This document shows positions 45,329 to 54,539 of a stretch of 64,000 nt of DNA, one piece after another. A program made the position numbers and the translations under genes. This DNA is from Sphingomonas faeni (lineage in GTDB: Bacteria > Pseudomonadota > Alphaproteobacteria > Sphingomonadales > Sphingomonadaceae): positions 186,001 through 250,000 of the forward strand of contig NZ_JALPNF010000001.1 of assembly GCF_023195535.1 (NCBI RefSeq). The letters are read 5' to 3'. The stretch's first letter is position 1; the number at the start of each line of letters is the position of its first letter. The notes below the pieces were generated by a model. That model was given only the letters and a program-made list of their open reading frames with translations, did not search any database and had not been told where the DNA came from.

Positions 45329-46882
45329 TCAGCCCTCGGTGCGCGGCAGGCCCAGCGGGTTGCCGTGCTTGACCGCCTTGGGCAGCAGCGCGTCGGGCAG
45401 GTCCTGATAGCAGACCGGGCGCAGGAAGCGCTCGATCGCCGCGGAGCCGACCGAGGTCGTGCGCGGATCCGATGTCGCCGGGAAAGGCCCGCCATGCACC
45501 ATCGCCGGGGCGACCTCGACACCGGTCGGCCAGCCGTTCGCGAGAACGCGACCCGCCTTGCGCTCCAGCACCGGCAGCAGCGCGGCCGCATCGGCATGAT
45601 CGCCCTCGTCGATCTGAAGCGTGATCGTCAGCTGCCCCTCGATCTTCTCGAGCACGCTGCGGACCTCGGCGAGATCGGCGCAGCGGACGATGATCGAGGC
45701 AGCCCCGAACACTTCGTGCGACAGCGCGGGGTCGGCGACGAACGCCTTGCCGGTGGTCGAGAACAACGCCGCACGGCCGCGGTTGGCGCCTTCGGCTTCG
45801 GTGCCGCGGGCGAGCGTTTCGACCGCACCGTTGCCGGCAAGCGCGGCGACGCCCTTGTCATAGCTGGCGTGGATGCCGGGGGTGAGCATCACCTGTGGCG
45901 CGGCCTCACCCAAAGCTGCAGCGGCGGCCGTCACGAAGGTGTCGAGATCCGGGCCGTCGACCGCGACGACGATGCCGGGGTTGGTGCAGAACTGGCCCGA
46001 GCCCATCGTCAGCGACCCGACATAGGCCTTGCCGAGTGCCTCGCCGCGCGCCGTCAGCGCCGCCGGGAACAGGATGACCGGGTTGATGCTGCTCATCTCG
46101 GCATAGACCGGGATCGGCTCGGGGCGCGCCGCGGCGAGCGCAACCAGCGCAAGGCCACCGCCACGCGAGCCGGTGAAGCCGACCGCCTTGATCCGTGGAT
46201 CGGTGACGAGCGCCGCGCCGAGTTCGTTCGCCGGACCCTGTACGAGCGAGAACACGCCCTCGGGCAGGCCGCACTTGGCGACCGCAGCCTGGATCGCCTT
46301 GCCAACCATCACCGACGTGCCGGGATGCGCGGGGTGACCCTTGACCACGACCGGGCAACCGGCGGCTAGTGCGGAGGCGGTGTCGCCGCCCGCGACCGAG
46401 AAGGCGAGCGGGAAGTTCGACGCACCGAACACCGCGACGGGACCGACCGCGATGCGACGCTGGCGCAGGTCAGAGCGCGGCATCGGCTTGCGATCCGGCT
46501 GTGCCTCGTCGATCACGACCGACGCCCAGGTGCCGGCGCGCAGGTGCTTCGCGAACAGGCGCAGCTGGCCGGTGGTACGACCGCGCTCACCCTCGAGACG
46601 CGGGCGGGGCAGGCCGCTCTCCTGGATCGCGCGCGCGACGAGCGGCTCGTGGATCGCCTCGATCTCGTCGGCGATCGTCTCGAGGAAAACCGCGCGCGCC
46701 TCGGGATCGATCTCGCGGAAAATGTCGAAGGCTGCCTCGGCGAGCTTGCAGGCGTCGGCGACGTCCGCCTCGCTCGATACCGCGAAGGCGGGTTCGATCT
46801 TCGCGTCGGTCGAGGGATCGATCGCCAGGAAGGTGACGTCGCTGCTCACGGCGCGCGCGCCGATCGGGAAGGTGCCGTCCAT
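45329..46882 (-). CDS. 2,5-dioxovalerate (alpha-ketoglutarate semialdehyde) dehydrogenase, second copy
   Basis: A 517-residue paralogue of the enzyme at 11358-12908, sharing '[16 protein letters not shown]', '[19 protein letters not shown]', '[12 protein letters not shown]' and catalytic Cys299 in 'GQFCTNPGI'. It oxidises alpha-ketoglutarate semialdehyde to 2-oxoglutarate, a step common to L-arabinose, D-xylose, D-glucarate/galactarate and hydroxyproline catabolism. GGAGA lies about 9 bases before the ATG. It stands alone, outside the pentose cluster, and a LacI-type operator-like site lies 75 bases upstream, so it is probably induced by a different sugar or sugar acid from the first copy. 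Confidence 0.92.
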   Translation of the reverse strand: MDGTFPIGARAVSSDVTFLAIDPSTDAKIEPAFAVSSEADVADACKLAEAAFDIFREIDPEARAVFLETIADEIEAIHEPLVARAIQESGLPRPRLEGERGRTTGQLRLFAKHLRAGTWASVVIDEAQPDRKPMPRSDLRQRRIAVGPVAVFGASNFPLAFSVAGGDTASALAAGCPVVVKGHPAHPGTSVMVGKAIQAAVAKCGLPEGVFSLVQGPANELGAALVTDPRIKAVGFTGSRGGGLALVALAAARPEPIPVYAEMSSINPVILFPAALTARGEALGKAYVGSLTMGSGQFCTNPGIVVAVDGPDLDTFVTAAAAALGEAAPQVMLTPGIHASYDKGVAALAGNGAVETLARGTEAEGANRGRAALFSTTGKAFVADPALSHEVFGAASIIVRCADLAEVRSVLEKIEGQLTITLQIDEGDHADAAALLPVLERKAGRVLANGWPTGVEVAPAMVHGGPFPATSDPRTTSVGSAAIERFLRPVCYQDLPDALLPKAVKHGNPLGLPRTEG

Positions 46883-46956
46883 ATCAAGTCTCCAGGTCAG
46901 TCCAGGCGCGCCGCATCGTCATGAGGGGGCGGCGCGCGACGCGCAGGCAATATTAG

Positions 46957-46970
46957 TGGGAGCGGTAACA
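46957..46970. promoter_or_regulatory. LacI-type operator-like palindrome
   Basis: TGGGAGCGGTAACA (complement TGTTACCGCTCCCA) is an imperfect palindrome around a central CG, similar to the LacI-family XylR-type operator form TGTTAGCGCTACCA reported for Caulobacter xylose genes. It lies 75 bases upstream of the second KGSA dehydrogenase start. No LacI-family gene is in the window. Confidence 0.4.
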
Positions 46971-47166
46971 CGCAAGCGCAAGGCCGACCCGCGACATCAG
47001 TGCGGTGCCGAATAGTCGAGCCAGCCATACGCTCGCAGCCACGCGACCGCGCTCCTCGCAACGGGGCCACTCCGTCGAGATCCCGGGCGAGTTATCGCGA
47101 TTTCAGTAGCATAGCGGCCGACGCATGGGCGCTATGTCGCGCTGCTTCAGCCGTCAGCGCAGTGTT

Positions 47167-49614
47167 TCATTTGGCATCGGACGTCGACTGCGCGACCGCT
47201 CTAGAAGACGGCTTCGGCTTGACGTAGCGGTTCAGCCAGTCGGTCATCTGCCACAGCGCTTCCTCGGTCGACTCCAGCGCGCGATAGCCATGCGGCTCGT
47301 TCGGCAGGACGACATAACGGACGGTCGCGCCATTACCCTTAAGCGCGGCGTACATGCGTTCGGACTGGATCGGGAAAGTGCCACTATTGTCGTCCGCGCC
47401 GCCGTGGATCAGCAGGATGGGCGCCTTGATCCGGTCGGCATAGGTGAACGGGCTCATCTCCGTATAGGTCGGCGTCGCCTGCCAATAGGTGCGCTGTTCG
47501 GCCTGAAACCCGAACGGGGTCAATGTGCGGTTATACGCGCCCGAGCGGGCAATGCCGGCCCGGAACAGATCGGTATGCGCGAGCAGATTGGCGGTCATGA
47601 ACGCGCCATAGCTGTGCCCGCCGACAGCCATCCGGGTGCGGTCGCCGACACCCAGTTTGACCACCGCATCGACCGCGGCCTGCGCGTCCTGCTGGAGTTG
47701 CTTGATATAGGTGTCGTTGGCTTCCGCGCCGCCTTCGCCGATGATCGGCATCGCCGGATTATCGAGGATCGCGTAGCCCTGGGTCAGCAGGAACAGATGG
47801 CTGATGCCGCGTGGACGGACGAAGCGATTACCCTGGTCGACGGTCTGTCCCGCGACCTTCGCGTCGGTGAACTCACCCGGATAGGCCCAGAGCAAAGTCG
47901 GCAGCGGCCCGTCGCGCTTCGCGTCATAGCCGGCGGGCAGATACAAGGAACCGGACAGCGGGAGCCCGTCGGTCCGGGCGTAGGTGATCGTGCGCTGCGT
48001 CACGCCGGCAAACACCGGGGCGGGATCGGCGAACGCGGTGATCGGCTTGGCGCTGCCGCCCTTCACGCTGCGGATCATGTAGTTGGGCGCGAGCTTAGCG
48101 CTCTCGCGCCGGGTCAGGATGCGCTGCGCCTTGTCGTCGAGCAACGCGACGACCGTCTCGTAATAGGGCGCCTTGGCGGTCCATAGCCGGGTCTGCTCGC
48201 CGCCCGTCAACGGCATCGTCGCGAGGAACGGGAAGGCGCCTGCCTTGGTCGCTCCCTCGCCGGTGACGTAGATGCCGTCATGCGCGGGCTTGAAGCGCAT
48301 CACCGGCTTACCCGCGGCATTGTCCTCGAGCATCGGATCGCCGGGATTACCATATTGATCCTGGTAATTGCGCGTCGACACGGTCCGAGTCTGGCCCGGG
48401 CGCGATGGTGCGACGGCGAGGCGATGCTCGGTGCGCGACCGCCATTCGCGATCGATGATCATCGCGAAGCCGTCGTCACCCCAAAAGGTCTCCGCATAGC
48501 GGGCCGGGGTCATCGCCAGTTCGACGGGAGCCGCATCGAACGGCGCGGCCTGCATCATGACCTTGTCGTGGAACGCAATCTTCGCGCGGGGATTGCCGCC
48601 GTCGAGCGCTTCGGCCCAGACCAGCGTCGCCGGTGCATCCGACCGCCATGTCGCCTCGCGCGGACCCTTGACGGTGGCGTCGAAGTCGACCGGCAGATCG
48701 TCGGCGAGCGGGCGGTCGACCAACGTCTTCACCGGCTGGCCGTCGATCGTCGAGACGGCGATCTCGGTCGGGAAGAAGCGCGCAGGAAGGAGATACGAAT
48801 AGGGCCGCTTGAGCCGTTCGGTCAGCAAGTAGCGGCCATCAGGCGAGACGCTGAAGTCGGTGATCAGCGCCGGCGTCCCGATCGGCCGAGTAGTGCCGGC
48901 CAGATCGACCCGGACGAGCTGGCCGGTAAAATAATGGTCGAACAGCGCCTCGTCATGCGCATCGCCGAGCAGGTCTTCATAGGTGCGCGCAGCCGATGTC
49001 CGACCGGCGCTTTCCTGTACGATCGGGCCGGTCGGGGCGATGCTGGCGGCGGGCGGCGCACCGCGGCCGGCGGGAACGGTGTAGGCGATCAATGCGGCGC
49101 TGTCGGGCATCCAGGCGAACGGCGTGCCGAAACTTCCGTTGAGGCCCTTGGCGACCGGACGCGCGGTACCGTCACGATCGGCGATCCACAGCGACAAGCC
49201 CTGCGGTTCCTGCGCGTAGAAGGCCAGGCGGCGGCCGTCGGGCGACCAGTCGGGCGCGGCGAACCGCAATCCGGCGGGCAGCTTTACGGTCACGGTCCTG
49301 CCGCTCGCCACGTCCTTGAAGCTAAGTGAATTCAGCCACTGCACGCGGACCTCGGCCTGCCCGTTTGTCGCTGGGTCGATGCGATATCCGCCAAGACGCA
49401 GAATGGGTTTCGACAAATTGACGATCGACGGCAAGCTTTCCCGACCGAGAATCGCGACGGTACGGTGGTCCGGGCTGATCGCGACACCGGGCGTCGGCGG
49501 CGTTTCGAGCGCTTTTGCGATCGCATCCGGGGCTCGGTGATACGGGGTGCCGGGCGTCTGGGCCGTGGCGGTGGTGGCAAGGAGCAGAGCGATCAGACAG
49601 GCACCGGCGCGCAT
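47167..49614 (-). CDS. S9-family serine peptidase (glutamyl-endopeptidase-like prolyl oligopeptidase), exported
   Basis: An 815-residue secreted peptidase. A signal peptide ('LIALLLATTATAQ', residues 7-19) is followed by a beta-propeller-like domain to about residue 560 and a C-terminal alpha/beta hydrolase. The catalytic triad is Ser668 in 'VGGHSYGAFMTAN', Asp741/742 in 'GGADDNSG' and His775 in 'NEPHGYRALE'. The hydrolase domain resembles chloroplast/bacterial glutamyl endopeptidases. It probably degrades peptides in the periplasm. It lies downstream of an SDR gene on the same strand with a 190-base gap and a hairpin between; no functional link to neighbours is evident. Confidence 0.88.
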   Translation of the reverse strand: MRAGACLIALLLATTATAQTPGTPYHRAPDAIAKALETPPTPGVAISPDHRTVAILGRESLPSIVNLSKPILRLGGYRIDPATNGQAEVRVQWLNSLSFKDVASGRTVTVKLPAGLRFAAPDWSPDGRRLAFYAQEPQGLSLWIADRDGTARPVAKGLNGSFGTPFAWMPDSAALIAYTVPAGRGAPPAASIAPTGPIVQESAGRTSAARTYEDLLGDAHDEALFDHYFTGQLVRVDLAGTTRPIGTPALITDFSVSPDGRYLLTERLKRPYSYLLPARFFPTEIAVSTIDGQPVKTLVDRPLADDLPVDFDATVKGPREATWRSDAPATLVWAEALDGGNPRAKIAFHDKVMMQAAPFDAAPVELAMTPARYAETFWGDDGFAMIIDREWRSRTEHRLAVAPSRPGQTRTVSTRNYQDQYGNPGDPMLEDNAAGKPVMRFKPAHDGIYVTGEGATKAGAFPFLATMPLTGGEQTRLWTAKAPYYETVVALLDDKAQRILTRRESAKLAPNYMIRSVKGGSAKPITAFADPAPVFAGVTQRTITYARTDGLPLSGSLYLPAGYDAKRDGPLPTLLWAYPGEFTDAKVAGQTVDQGNRFVRPRGISHLFLLTQGYAILDNPAMPIIGEGGAEANDTYIKQLQQDAQAAVDAVVKLGVGDRTRMAVGGHSYGAFMTANLLAHTDLFRAGIARSGAYNRTLTPFGFQAEQRTYWQATPTYTEMSPFTYADRIKAPILLIHGGADDNSGTFPIQSERMYAALKGNGATVRYVVLPNEPHGYRALESTEEALWQMTDWLNRYVKPKPSSRAVAQSTSDAK

Positions 49615-49769
49615 TGATATCCCCTTGTTCGATATGCGCGGTTGTTTGGCATGGCGGTCAATCGGACACCAGATCGAACTCCCCGCAGTACGATCTCTAT
49701 TCAGAGGTTATAGTCAGCGGGGATGGGGGATGGGTGCCCGCTGACCGGTCCGAGAGCGATACGCCCGGT

Positions 49770-49801
49770 CGCGCCGCAACCGGGTGAGGGATTGCGGCGC
49801 G
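49770..49801 (-). terminator. Terminator-like hairpin after the SDR gene
   Basis: A perfect 10-bp stem (CGCGCCGCAA / TTGCGGCGCG) with a 12-base loop lies 7 bases beyond the SDR stop on the minus strand. There is no T-tract, so Rho-independent termination is uncertain. Confidence 0.45.
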
Positions 49802-49807
49802 GGTTGG

Positions 49808-50797
49808 TCAGGCGGGTTGACCGTTGCCGCCGGTCGATCCGAATATCTGGCCGGTCGAGTAACTCAGCGACGGATCGGCGGCTGCCACGTACAGCGCTGC
49901 GATTTCCGCAGGCTGACCCGCGCGGGCCATCGGTGAGTCGCCGCCGAAACTCCGTAGCTTTTCGGGCGTAGCGCCGCCGCTGACCTGCAACGGCGTCCAG
50001 AACGGACCCGGCGCAACCGCGTTCACCCGGATACCGCGGCTCGCCACCTGCTTCGCCATGCTCTTCGTGAAGTTCAGCACGGCGGCCCGCGTCAGGGCAT
50101 AATCGACGATGTCGGGGGATGGATTGCCGGCCTGCTCGGAGGAGGTATTCACGATCACCGCGCCGGCACCCATCCGCTCGAGCGCCGCCTTGGTCAGCCA
50201 GAACGGTGCGTAGACGTTGGTCTTCATCGTATCGTCGAAATCCTGGCTGGATATGTCGGCAATACCGGGACGGGTCTGCTGGCGCGCGGCGTTGTTGACC
50301 AGGATGTCGAGCCCGCCAAGCTGCTCGGCGGCCTGCTGGACCAGTCGGCGGCAAAATCGTTCGTCGCGGAGATCGCCGGGCATCGCAACCGCCTTGCGGC
50401 CTTCGGCCCGGATCAGGGCGATGACTTCGCGCGCGTCCGGTTCTTCCGCAGGCAGATAGTTGATCGCGACGTCCGCCCCTTCACGGGCATAGGCGATCGC
50501 GGCGGCACGACCGATCCCACTGTCGCCGCCGGTGATCAGCGCGCGCTTGCCGGCAAGCTTTCCCGATCCCTTGTAACTCGTCTCGCCGTGATCCGGCCGC
50601 GGCGTCATCTTCGATGCGAGACCGGGCCAGGGCTGGCGCTGCACGGGATAGGGTGGTTTCGGATAGGCAGCCGCCGCCGGTGTCGTCGCGGCGGGTTTGC
50701 CGCCATCCTGTGCAGCGGCGTGAGCCGTCGTCGCGACGACCGCGCCTGCGGTTATCGCAGCGCCCGTCACGAAATTGCGCCGTGTCGTATCGGTCAT
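49808..50797 (-). CDS. SDR-family oxidoreductase with Tat-type signal
   Basis: A 329-residue short-chain dehydrogenase. A twin-arginine-like leader ('DTTRRNFVTGAAITAGAVVA', residues 3-22) and a Pro-rich linker precede the Rossmann core 'RALITGGDSGIGRAAAIAYA', 'LDILVNNAARQQ', the catalytic Ser region 'VIVNTSSEQAG' and 'VNAVAPGPFWTPLQ'. The catalytic Tyr is followed by Arg instead of Lys ('DYALTRAAVLNF'), a departure from YxxxK. The leader implies export of a folded, nucleotide-bound protein, which is uncommon in SDRs but known for this YhdF/GdhI-like group. ATG at 50797 is chosen as GGGAG lies 8 bases upstream; 50803 is too close to it. Substrate unknown. Confidence 0.85.
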   Translation of the reverse strand: MTDTTRRNFVTGAAITAGAVVATTAHAAAQDGGKPAATTPAAAAYPKPPYPVQRQPWPGLASKMTPRPDHGETSYKGSGKLAGKRALITGGDSGIGRAAAIAYAREGADVAINYLPAEEPDAREVIALIRAEGRKAVAMPGDLRDERFCRRLVQQAAEQLGGLDILVNNAARQQTRPGIADISSQDFDDTMKTNVYAPFWLTKAALERMGAGAVIVNTSSEQAGNPSPDIVDYALTRAAVLNFTKSMAKQVASRGIRVNAVAPGPFWTPLQVSGGATPEKLRSFGGDSPMARAGQPAEIAALYVAAADPSLSYSTGQIFGSTGGNGQPA

Positions 50798-51284
50798 GGT
50801 CATAGCTCCCGGGGTGATCGACAGACCAAGCGCCAACCAGTGGTGTCTGTTCCAAAGTCTTTCCTGTTAGGGGAAGTATCCACCTTGTCGTCAGTCGCCG
50901 CGCGCTACCCATCGACAGCGAACTGCTCGCCAGACCGACATGGCCGGTCCGACTGGAGGGGCTGGGGCAGACGGGATGACACCCAGAGCCGGGGCGTACG
51001 CATGGTTGAGCGAGCGTCGGGTCGCACGTCGTGAACCGGCGAGGGCGTCACGTTGCAATTCGTCCGTTGGTCCTCAGTTATTGCAAGGGTTGCCCTGCGA
51101 AAAGTCGGCGACCATTAGTGGCCGTTATTTGGCCGAAGACTGGCTAGGCAGTCCGAAAACTTCATGGTTGCACCACGTGACAACACCGCGAAGCATCGGC
51201 ATCCGCAGGAGGACCCGAGAATAGTTATTCGTTTCGGGGCCCTGCAAGCGTTGCGGACGGTGACGGCGCTACCATGTTGGCGTA
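50798..51284. other. Intergenic region without a supported gene
   Basis: This 487-base divergent gap between the SDR and SirB1-family genes holds only poor-quality reading frames rich in Arg, Pro and Gly that look like frame shadows. AT content rises at 51100-51240, where promoters for the plus-strand gene would be expected, but no clear -35/-10 pair or repeat was found. Confidence 0.5.
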
Positions 51285-52085
51285 ATGCACGACGATCTGA
51301 TCCATCTTGGCCTTATCGACGAGGAAGACGTCGTTCTCGACGAGGCCGCGCTGGCGTTGGCTTTGCTCGACCATCCGGAAACCAGCCGCGACTTCTGCCT
51401 AGGCGTATTCCGGGCGATAGCGGACAGGCTGGCGACGATTGGCGCCGACGCTAGAGACGCCAGGTCGCAGGCCCTGCTCCTCGCCCAGGTGCTGGGCAGC
51501 GAATTCGGTTTTATCGGTGACCGGGTCACGTATGACGACCCCGCCAATAGCGACATGGTCCGCGTCATCGAGCGTCGCCAAGGCTTGCCCGTGACCCTGT
51601 CCATTCTCTACGTCGCGGCTGCGCGGCGGTTGGGCTGGATGGCAAATATGCTGGACGTTCCGGGGCACGTCCTCGTGTTGGTGGGCGAGGATGTGGTTCC
51701 GGTGATGATCGATCCGTTTCGCGGCGGTGAATTCGTCGATCGCGACCAGCTTGTCGTGCTGCTGCAGACGATGGACCCCGGGCGGGTTGCGGCGACCAGC
51801 CACGTCGCGACCATGTCGAACCGGGCAATCCTGCTTCGTCTGCTCCTGAATGCGGCAACGCGGGCCGAAGCCGGGGGGGAGGGGCGGCGCGCACTCACCC
51901 TGTATCAGCGCATGACCGTGGTGGCGCCGGGGTCGGGTCATGGCTGGTGGGAGCGCGCGCGTCTCGAACTCATCGGAGGCAACGTCGCCGGCACGCGCAT
52001 GAGCCTCAGCGCGATGCTGGAAGTCACCCGCGAGCCCGAACTGCGCGCCAAGGTTTCGAGTATATTGACCTCGCTACAGGCGTGA
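51285..52085 (+). CDS. SirB1-family protein (transglutaminase-like core)
   Basis: A 266-residue cytoplasmic protein of the SirB1/transglutaminase-like family. The conserved core 'LGSEFGFIGDRVTYDDPANS' and 'VIERRQGLPVTLSILYVAAA' is clear, followed by 'LDVPGHVLVLVGED' and a C-terminal helical region resembling TPR repeats ('GEGRRALTLYQRMTVVAPGS'). The biochemical role of the family is unknown, and the classic transglutaminase Cys is not evident. ATG at 51285 starts 'MHDDLIHLGLID'. It stands alone on the plus strand. Confidence 0.85.
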   Translation: MHDDLIHLGLIDEEDVVLDEAALALALLDHPETSRDFCLGVFRAIADRLATIGADARDARSQALLLAQVLGSEFGFIGDRVTYDDPANSDMVRVIERRQGLPVTLSILYVAAARRLGWMANMLDVPGHVLVLVGEDVVPVMIDPFRGGEFVDRDQLVVLLQTMDPGRVAATSHVATMSNRAILLRLLLNAATRAEAGGEGRRALTLYQRMTVVAPGSGHGWWERARLELIGGNVAGTRMSLSAMLEVTREPELRAKVSSILTSLQA

Positions 52086-52186
52086 TCCCTTCAGGCGAAA
52101 ACGCGGGGCCACTCGGGCGTCCAGGCGGTGGCGACCGAGGCTTTCCATGAGATGTGTCGCGTGACCGCCGCACGCGTGGTCCGGCG

Positions 52187-52408
52187 CTAGCCGGGAATAC
52201 CCCAATTGGCCTCTTCGTCCGCTGCCTTGGCGGTGCGGACGAGATGCTCGACATAGTTCTGGAATATTGGAACCGTGAAGGTGACGAGCGTCGGCTCGCC
52301 TTTTGGCTCCTTGAACGTGAGCACGACGAAGCGGCCGCCTTCCTCGTCGAGGACGAGGCCGGCTTCCATTGCGCCGGGGCCACTGGGGGTAATGATGGTT
52401 GCGGTCAT
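52187..52408 (-). CDS. Small conserved-looking protein of unknown function
   Basis: A 73-residue acidic protein, 'MTATIITPSGPGAMEAGLVL' at the start and 'AADEEANWGIPG' at the end, with a central alternating hydrophobic pattern ('GGRFVVLTFKEPKGEPTLVT') suggesting a small beta-sheet and a following helix ('FQNYVEHLVRTAKAADEE'). GAGAG lies about 8 bases before the ATG. Amino-acid usage is ordinary for this genome, unlike frame shadows. I do not recognise a family. It lies between the SirB1-family gene and another small gene on the same strand, 101 bases away. Confidence 0.65.
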   Translation of the reverse strand: MTATIITPSGPGAMEAGLVLDEEGGRFVVLTFKEPKGEPTLVTFTVPIFQNYVEHLVRTAKAADEEANWGIPG

Positions 52409-52509
52409 AAGGCGTCTCTCGGGTGGATCGTCACGAGCCTAGCGGACGCGGCCGTCGGGCAACATGGACTTTGCGCGTGCGTACCATCTTATACAGGTTC
52501 GTCGACGTG

Positions 52510-52758
52510 TCATTGCCGCGAGCGGCCAAGGTCCATGATCAAAGCATCGATCTCGTGCCGGTCGAACGTGTGCGGGCGGACGCGACGGTCGGGCAACGAT
52601 ACGGACAGGCCACGGCGTGCATCCCGCGGCATTGCCGCGACCGTCTCCACCACGCGGTGGAGCGGACCTTCCTGCAAGATCTCGCGGCTTGCCCCTATTT
52701 CCGATGTTCGGTCGGTGACGCGGATCAACGTCGCCAGCTCGCTCCACGGGATGCCCAT
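52510..52758 (-). CDS. Small protein of unknown function
   Basis: An 82-residue protein beginning 'MGIPWSELATLIRVTDRTSE' and ending 'RHEIDALIMDLGRSRQ'. The start at 52758 has an excellent ribosome site (GGGAGGGGG, 5 bases upstream); the frame extends to 52800 but without a signal. The sequence looks mainly helical and contains no cysteines or transmembrane helix. No family is recognised. It may be co-transcribed with the small gene at 52187-52408. Confidence 0.6.
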   Translation of the reverse strand: MGIPWSELATLIRVTDRTSEIGASREILQEGPLHRVVETVAAMPRDARRGLSVSLPDRRVRPHTFDRHEIDALIMDLGRSRQ

Positions 52759-52883
52759 ATTACCCCCTCCCAAGACACAGTCAGGCCGGGAGTTTAGCAT
52801 CTCGTCCGGAAATCGAAATTGACGTGGCGCAATACGCCCAAGTTTCGAGTCCGGGCGCCACCGTGACCGTGGCCGGCGGCGTC

Positions 52884-53384
52884 CTAGGGACCGTCGGTGG
52901 TCTTGCGCCCTGCGATGCTCGCGAAATGGCGCTGGATATACGCCAGCTTCGGATCGATGTAGCGGCGGCAGAACGGCCGGTTGGAATCGGTCAGATAATA
53001 GTTTCTGTAGCGTGCCTCGGACGGTTTGAAGCCGACGAACGGAAGCACCATCGTCCGGGCAGGCATGCCGGACTCTTTGGCGAAGTGTGCGAGCGTCCGT
53101 GCCGCCTTATCGCGCTGGTCCGCGTCGAAGACATAGATCGCGCTGCGATACCGTCCGCCGGGCGAGTAGGTTCCGTTCGCCGAATGCGTGCGGAGGTGGA
53201 CCTCGGCCAGTGTTGGCAGGTCGATGATCGCCGGGTCGAACTGCACGATCACGCCCTCCGCCCAGCGGTCCGAAGGAGCCTCGGACCGGATGAAGCCCTG
53301 ATCGACGTGGACGACGCCGCGCAACGCCTGGAAGACCGCTTCGGTACACCAATGGCAGCCACCGCCGAAACCGATCCTTTCCAC
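52884..53384 (-). CDS. MsrA-like peptide-methionine (S)-S-oxide reductase with GCHWC motif
   Basis: A 166-residue MsrA-fold protein that would reduce methionine (S)-sulfoxide. The active-site stretch reads 'GGGCHWCTEAVFQAL' (Cys10, Cys13) where typical MsrA has GCFW; 'GVVHVDQGFIRSE', 'VQFDPAIIDLPTLAEVHL' and 'HSANGTYSPGGRYRSAIYVF' fit the family core, with the position of Asp in 'FDP' and 'GGRYRS' well placed. The usual HQ-Y-Y segment is altered near the C-terminus. GTG at 53384 is chosen because GAGGAG lies 6 bases upstream; TTG at 53390 abuts it. It is a single gene, divergent from the L,D-transpeptidase. Confidence 0.78.
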   Translation of the reverse strand: MERIGFGGGCHWCTEAVFQALRGVVHVDQGFIRSEAPSDRWAEGVIVQFDPAIIDLPTLAEVHLRTHSANGTYSPGGRYRSAIYVFDADQRDKAARTLAHFAKESGMPARTMVLPFVGFKPSEARYRNYYLTDSNRPFCRRYIDPKLAYIQRHFASIAGRKTTDGP

Positions 53385-53597
53385 CGTCAACTCCTCGTGC
53401 GAACCGTCTGGTGATACCGTCCCGGCAAGCGTCGCGCCAACAGACCGCCATCGATAGGCACTATCACACTCGTCATCGGTAACACGGTCTTATGCGTACC
53501 ATCCTGCGTAGTTTCCGACGGTGATGCCGGCACGACGCGATCGATAGCGTCTGGTCGACCGCCGTGTTCGGCGAAACCTCTTCGATCGGAATCCACC

Positions 53598-54539
53598 ATG
53601 ACGACGCGCCGCCTGACGTGCAGCCTCGCGCTCGCCCTTATTTTCGCTACCACCGCTTCGGCGCAAACGCCGTCGAGCGTCGACGGCCGGATCGAGCAAC
53701 TCAAGCCCGGCGAATATCTCTGGGCACCCGAGATCGCGCCCGCCGGACCGGTGACGGTGATCGTCAGCCTCGCCACGCAAAAGGCCTATGCCTATCGCAA
53801 CGGCGTGGCGATCGGGGTTTCGACCGTGTCGACCGGCAGCGATGGCCATGCGACGCCGACCGGGGTCTTCACCGTGCTCCAGAAGGACGTGGATCACGTA
53901 TCGAACCTCTACAAGGACGCAGCGATGCCGTTCATGCAGCGGCTGACCTGGGGCGGGATCGCGATGCATGCGGGCAATCTGCCGGGCTATCCGGCGTCGC
54001 ATGGCTGCATCCGCCTGCCGCCTGCGTTCGCCAAACTGCTGTTCGGGATCACCCGGCTCGGGATCACCGTCGTCATCACGCAGGACGCGCGCGTTCCGGT
54101 GGTGGCCGCCAAGCCGGGCATGCTGACGTCGGCAGGATCGGCGGGCGGGGACTTCGTGTGGAACCCGGCGCTGTCGCCGAAGGGGCCGGTCTCGATCGTG
54201 ATCAGCGGGCGGGACAAACGCGTGGTCGTGCTGCGCAACGGGATCGAGATCGGCTCCGGCGCGATCGCGTTCGATGCGCCGATCGAGCGGACGGCCGCGT
54301 TCACGCTGCAATCGATCGATGCGGACGGCGAGCATTGGTTGCGGCTGCCGCTGCCCGGCGATCCGAGAACCGGCGAACTGACCGCGGAGGATCGCGCCAA
54401 GGGGCATCTGGCGGAGGGGTTCCGCGCCGCGCTGGCGACCGTGACGACGCCTGGTACGACGCTGCTGGTGACGCGCGAGACGTTGGCGAGCGCCGGCACC
54501 GGTACCCCCGTGACGATCATCGAAGCGACCGGCCAGTGA
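53598..54539 (+). CDS. L,D-transpeptidase (YkuD-family), exported
   Basis: A 313-residue periplasmic enzyme that forms 3-3 cross-links in peptidoglycan or attaches proteins to it. A signal peptide ('LTCSLALALIFATTASAQ', residues 6-23) precedes the YkuD domain, with catalytic Cys137 in 'HAGNLPGYPASHGCIRLP' (HxxxxxxxxxHGC-R pattern). The C-terminal half repeats a YkuD-like opening ('SIVISGRDKRVVVLRNGIEI', compare 'TVIVSLATQKAYAYRNGVAI') without a catalytic motif, so it looks like a degenerate second copy. Its stop overlaps the GTG start of the P-type ATPase (GTGA), implying coupled translation. Confidence 0.92.
   Translation: MTTRRLTCSLALALIFATTASAQTPSSVDGRIEQLKPGEYLWAPEIAPAGPVTVIVSLATQKAYAYRNGVAIGVSTVSTGSDGHATPTGVFTVLQKDVDHVSNLYKDAAMPFMQRLTWGGIAMHAGNLPGYPASHGCIRLPPAFAKLLFGITRLGITVVITQDARVPVVAAKPGMLTSAGSAGGDFVWNPALSPKGPVSIVISGRDKRVVVLRNGIEIGSGAIAFDAPIERTAAFTLQSIDADGEHWLRLPLPGDPRTGELTAEDRAKGHLAEGFRAALATVTTPGTTLLVTRETLASAGTGTPVTIIEATGQ

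Noticed and set aside
53564..54535. N-terminal extension of the P-type ATPase frame through the transpeptidase gene
   Set aside because: The extension is a different frame of the transpeptidase gene; homology of the pump begins at the GTG at 54536.
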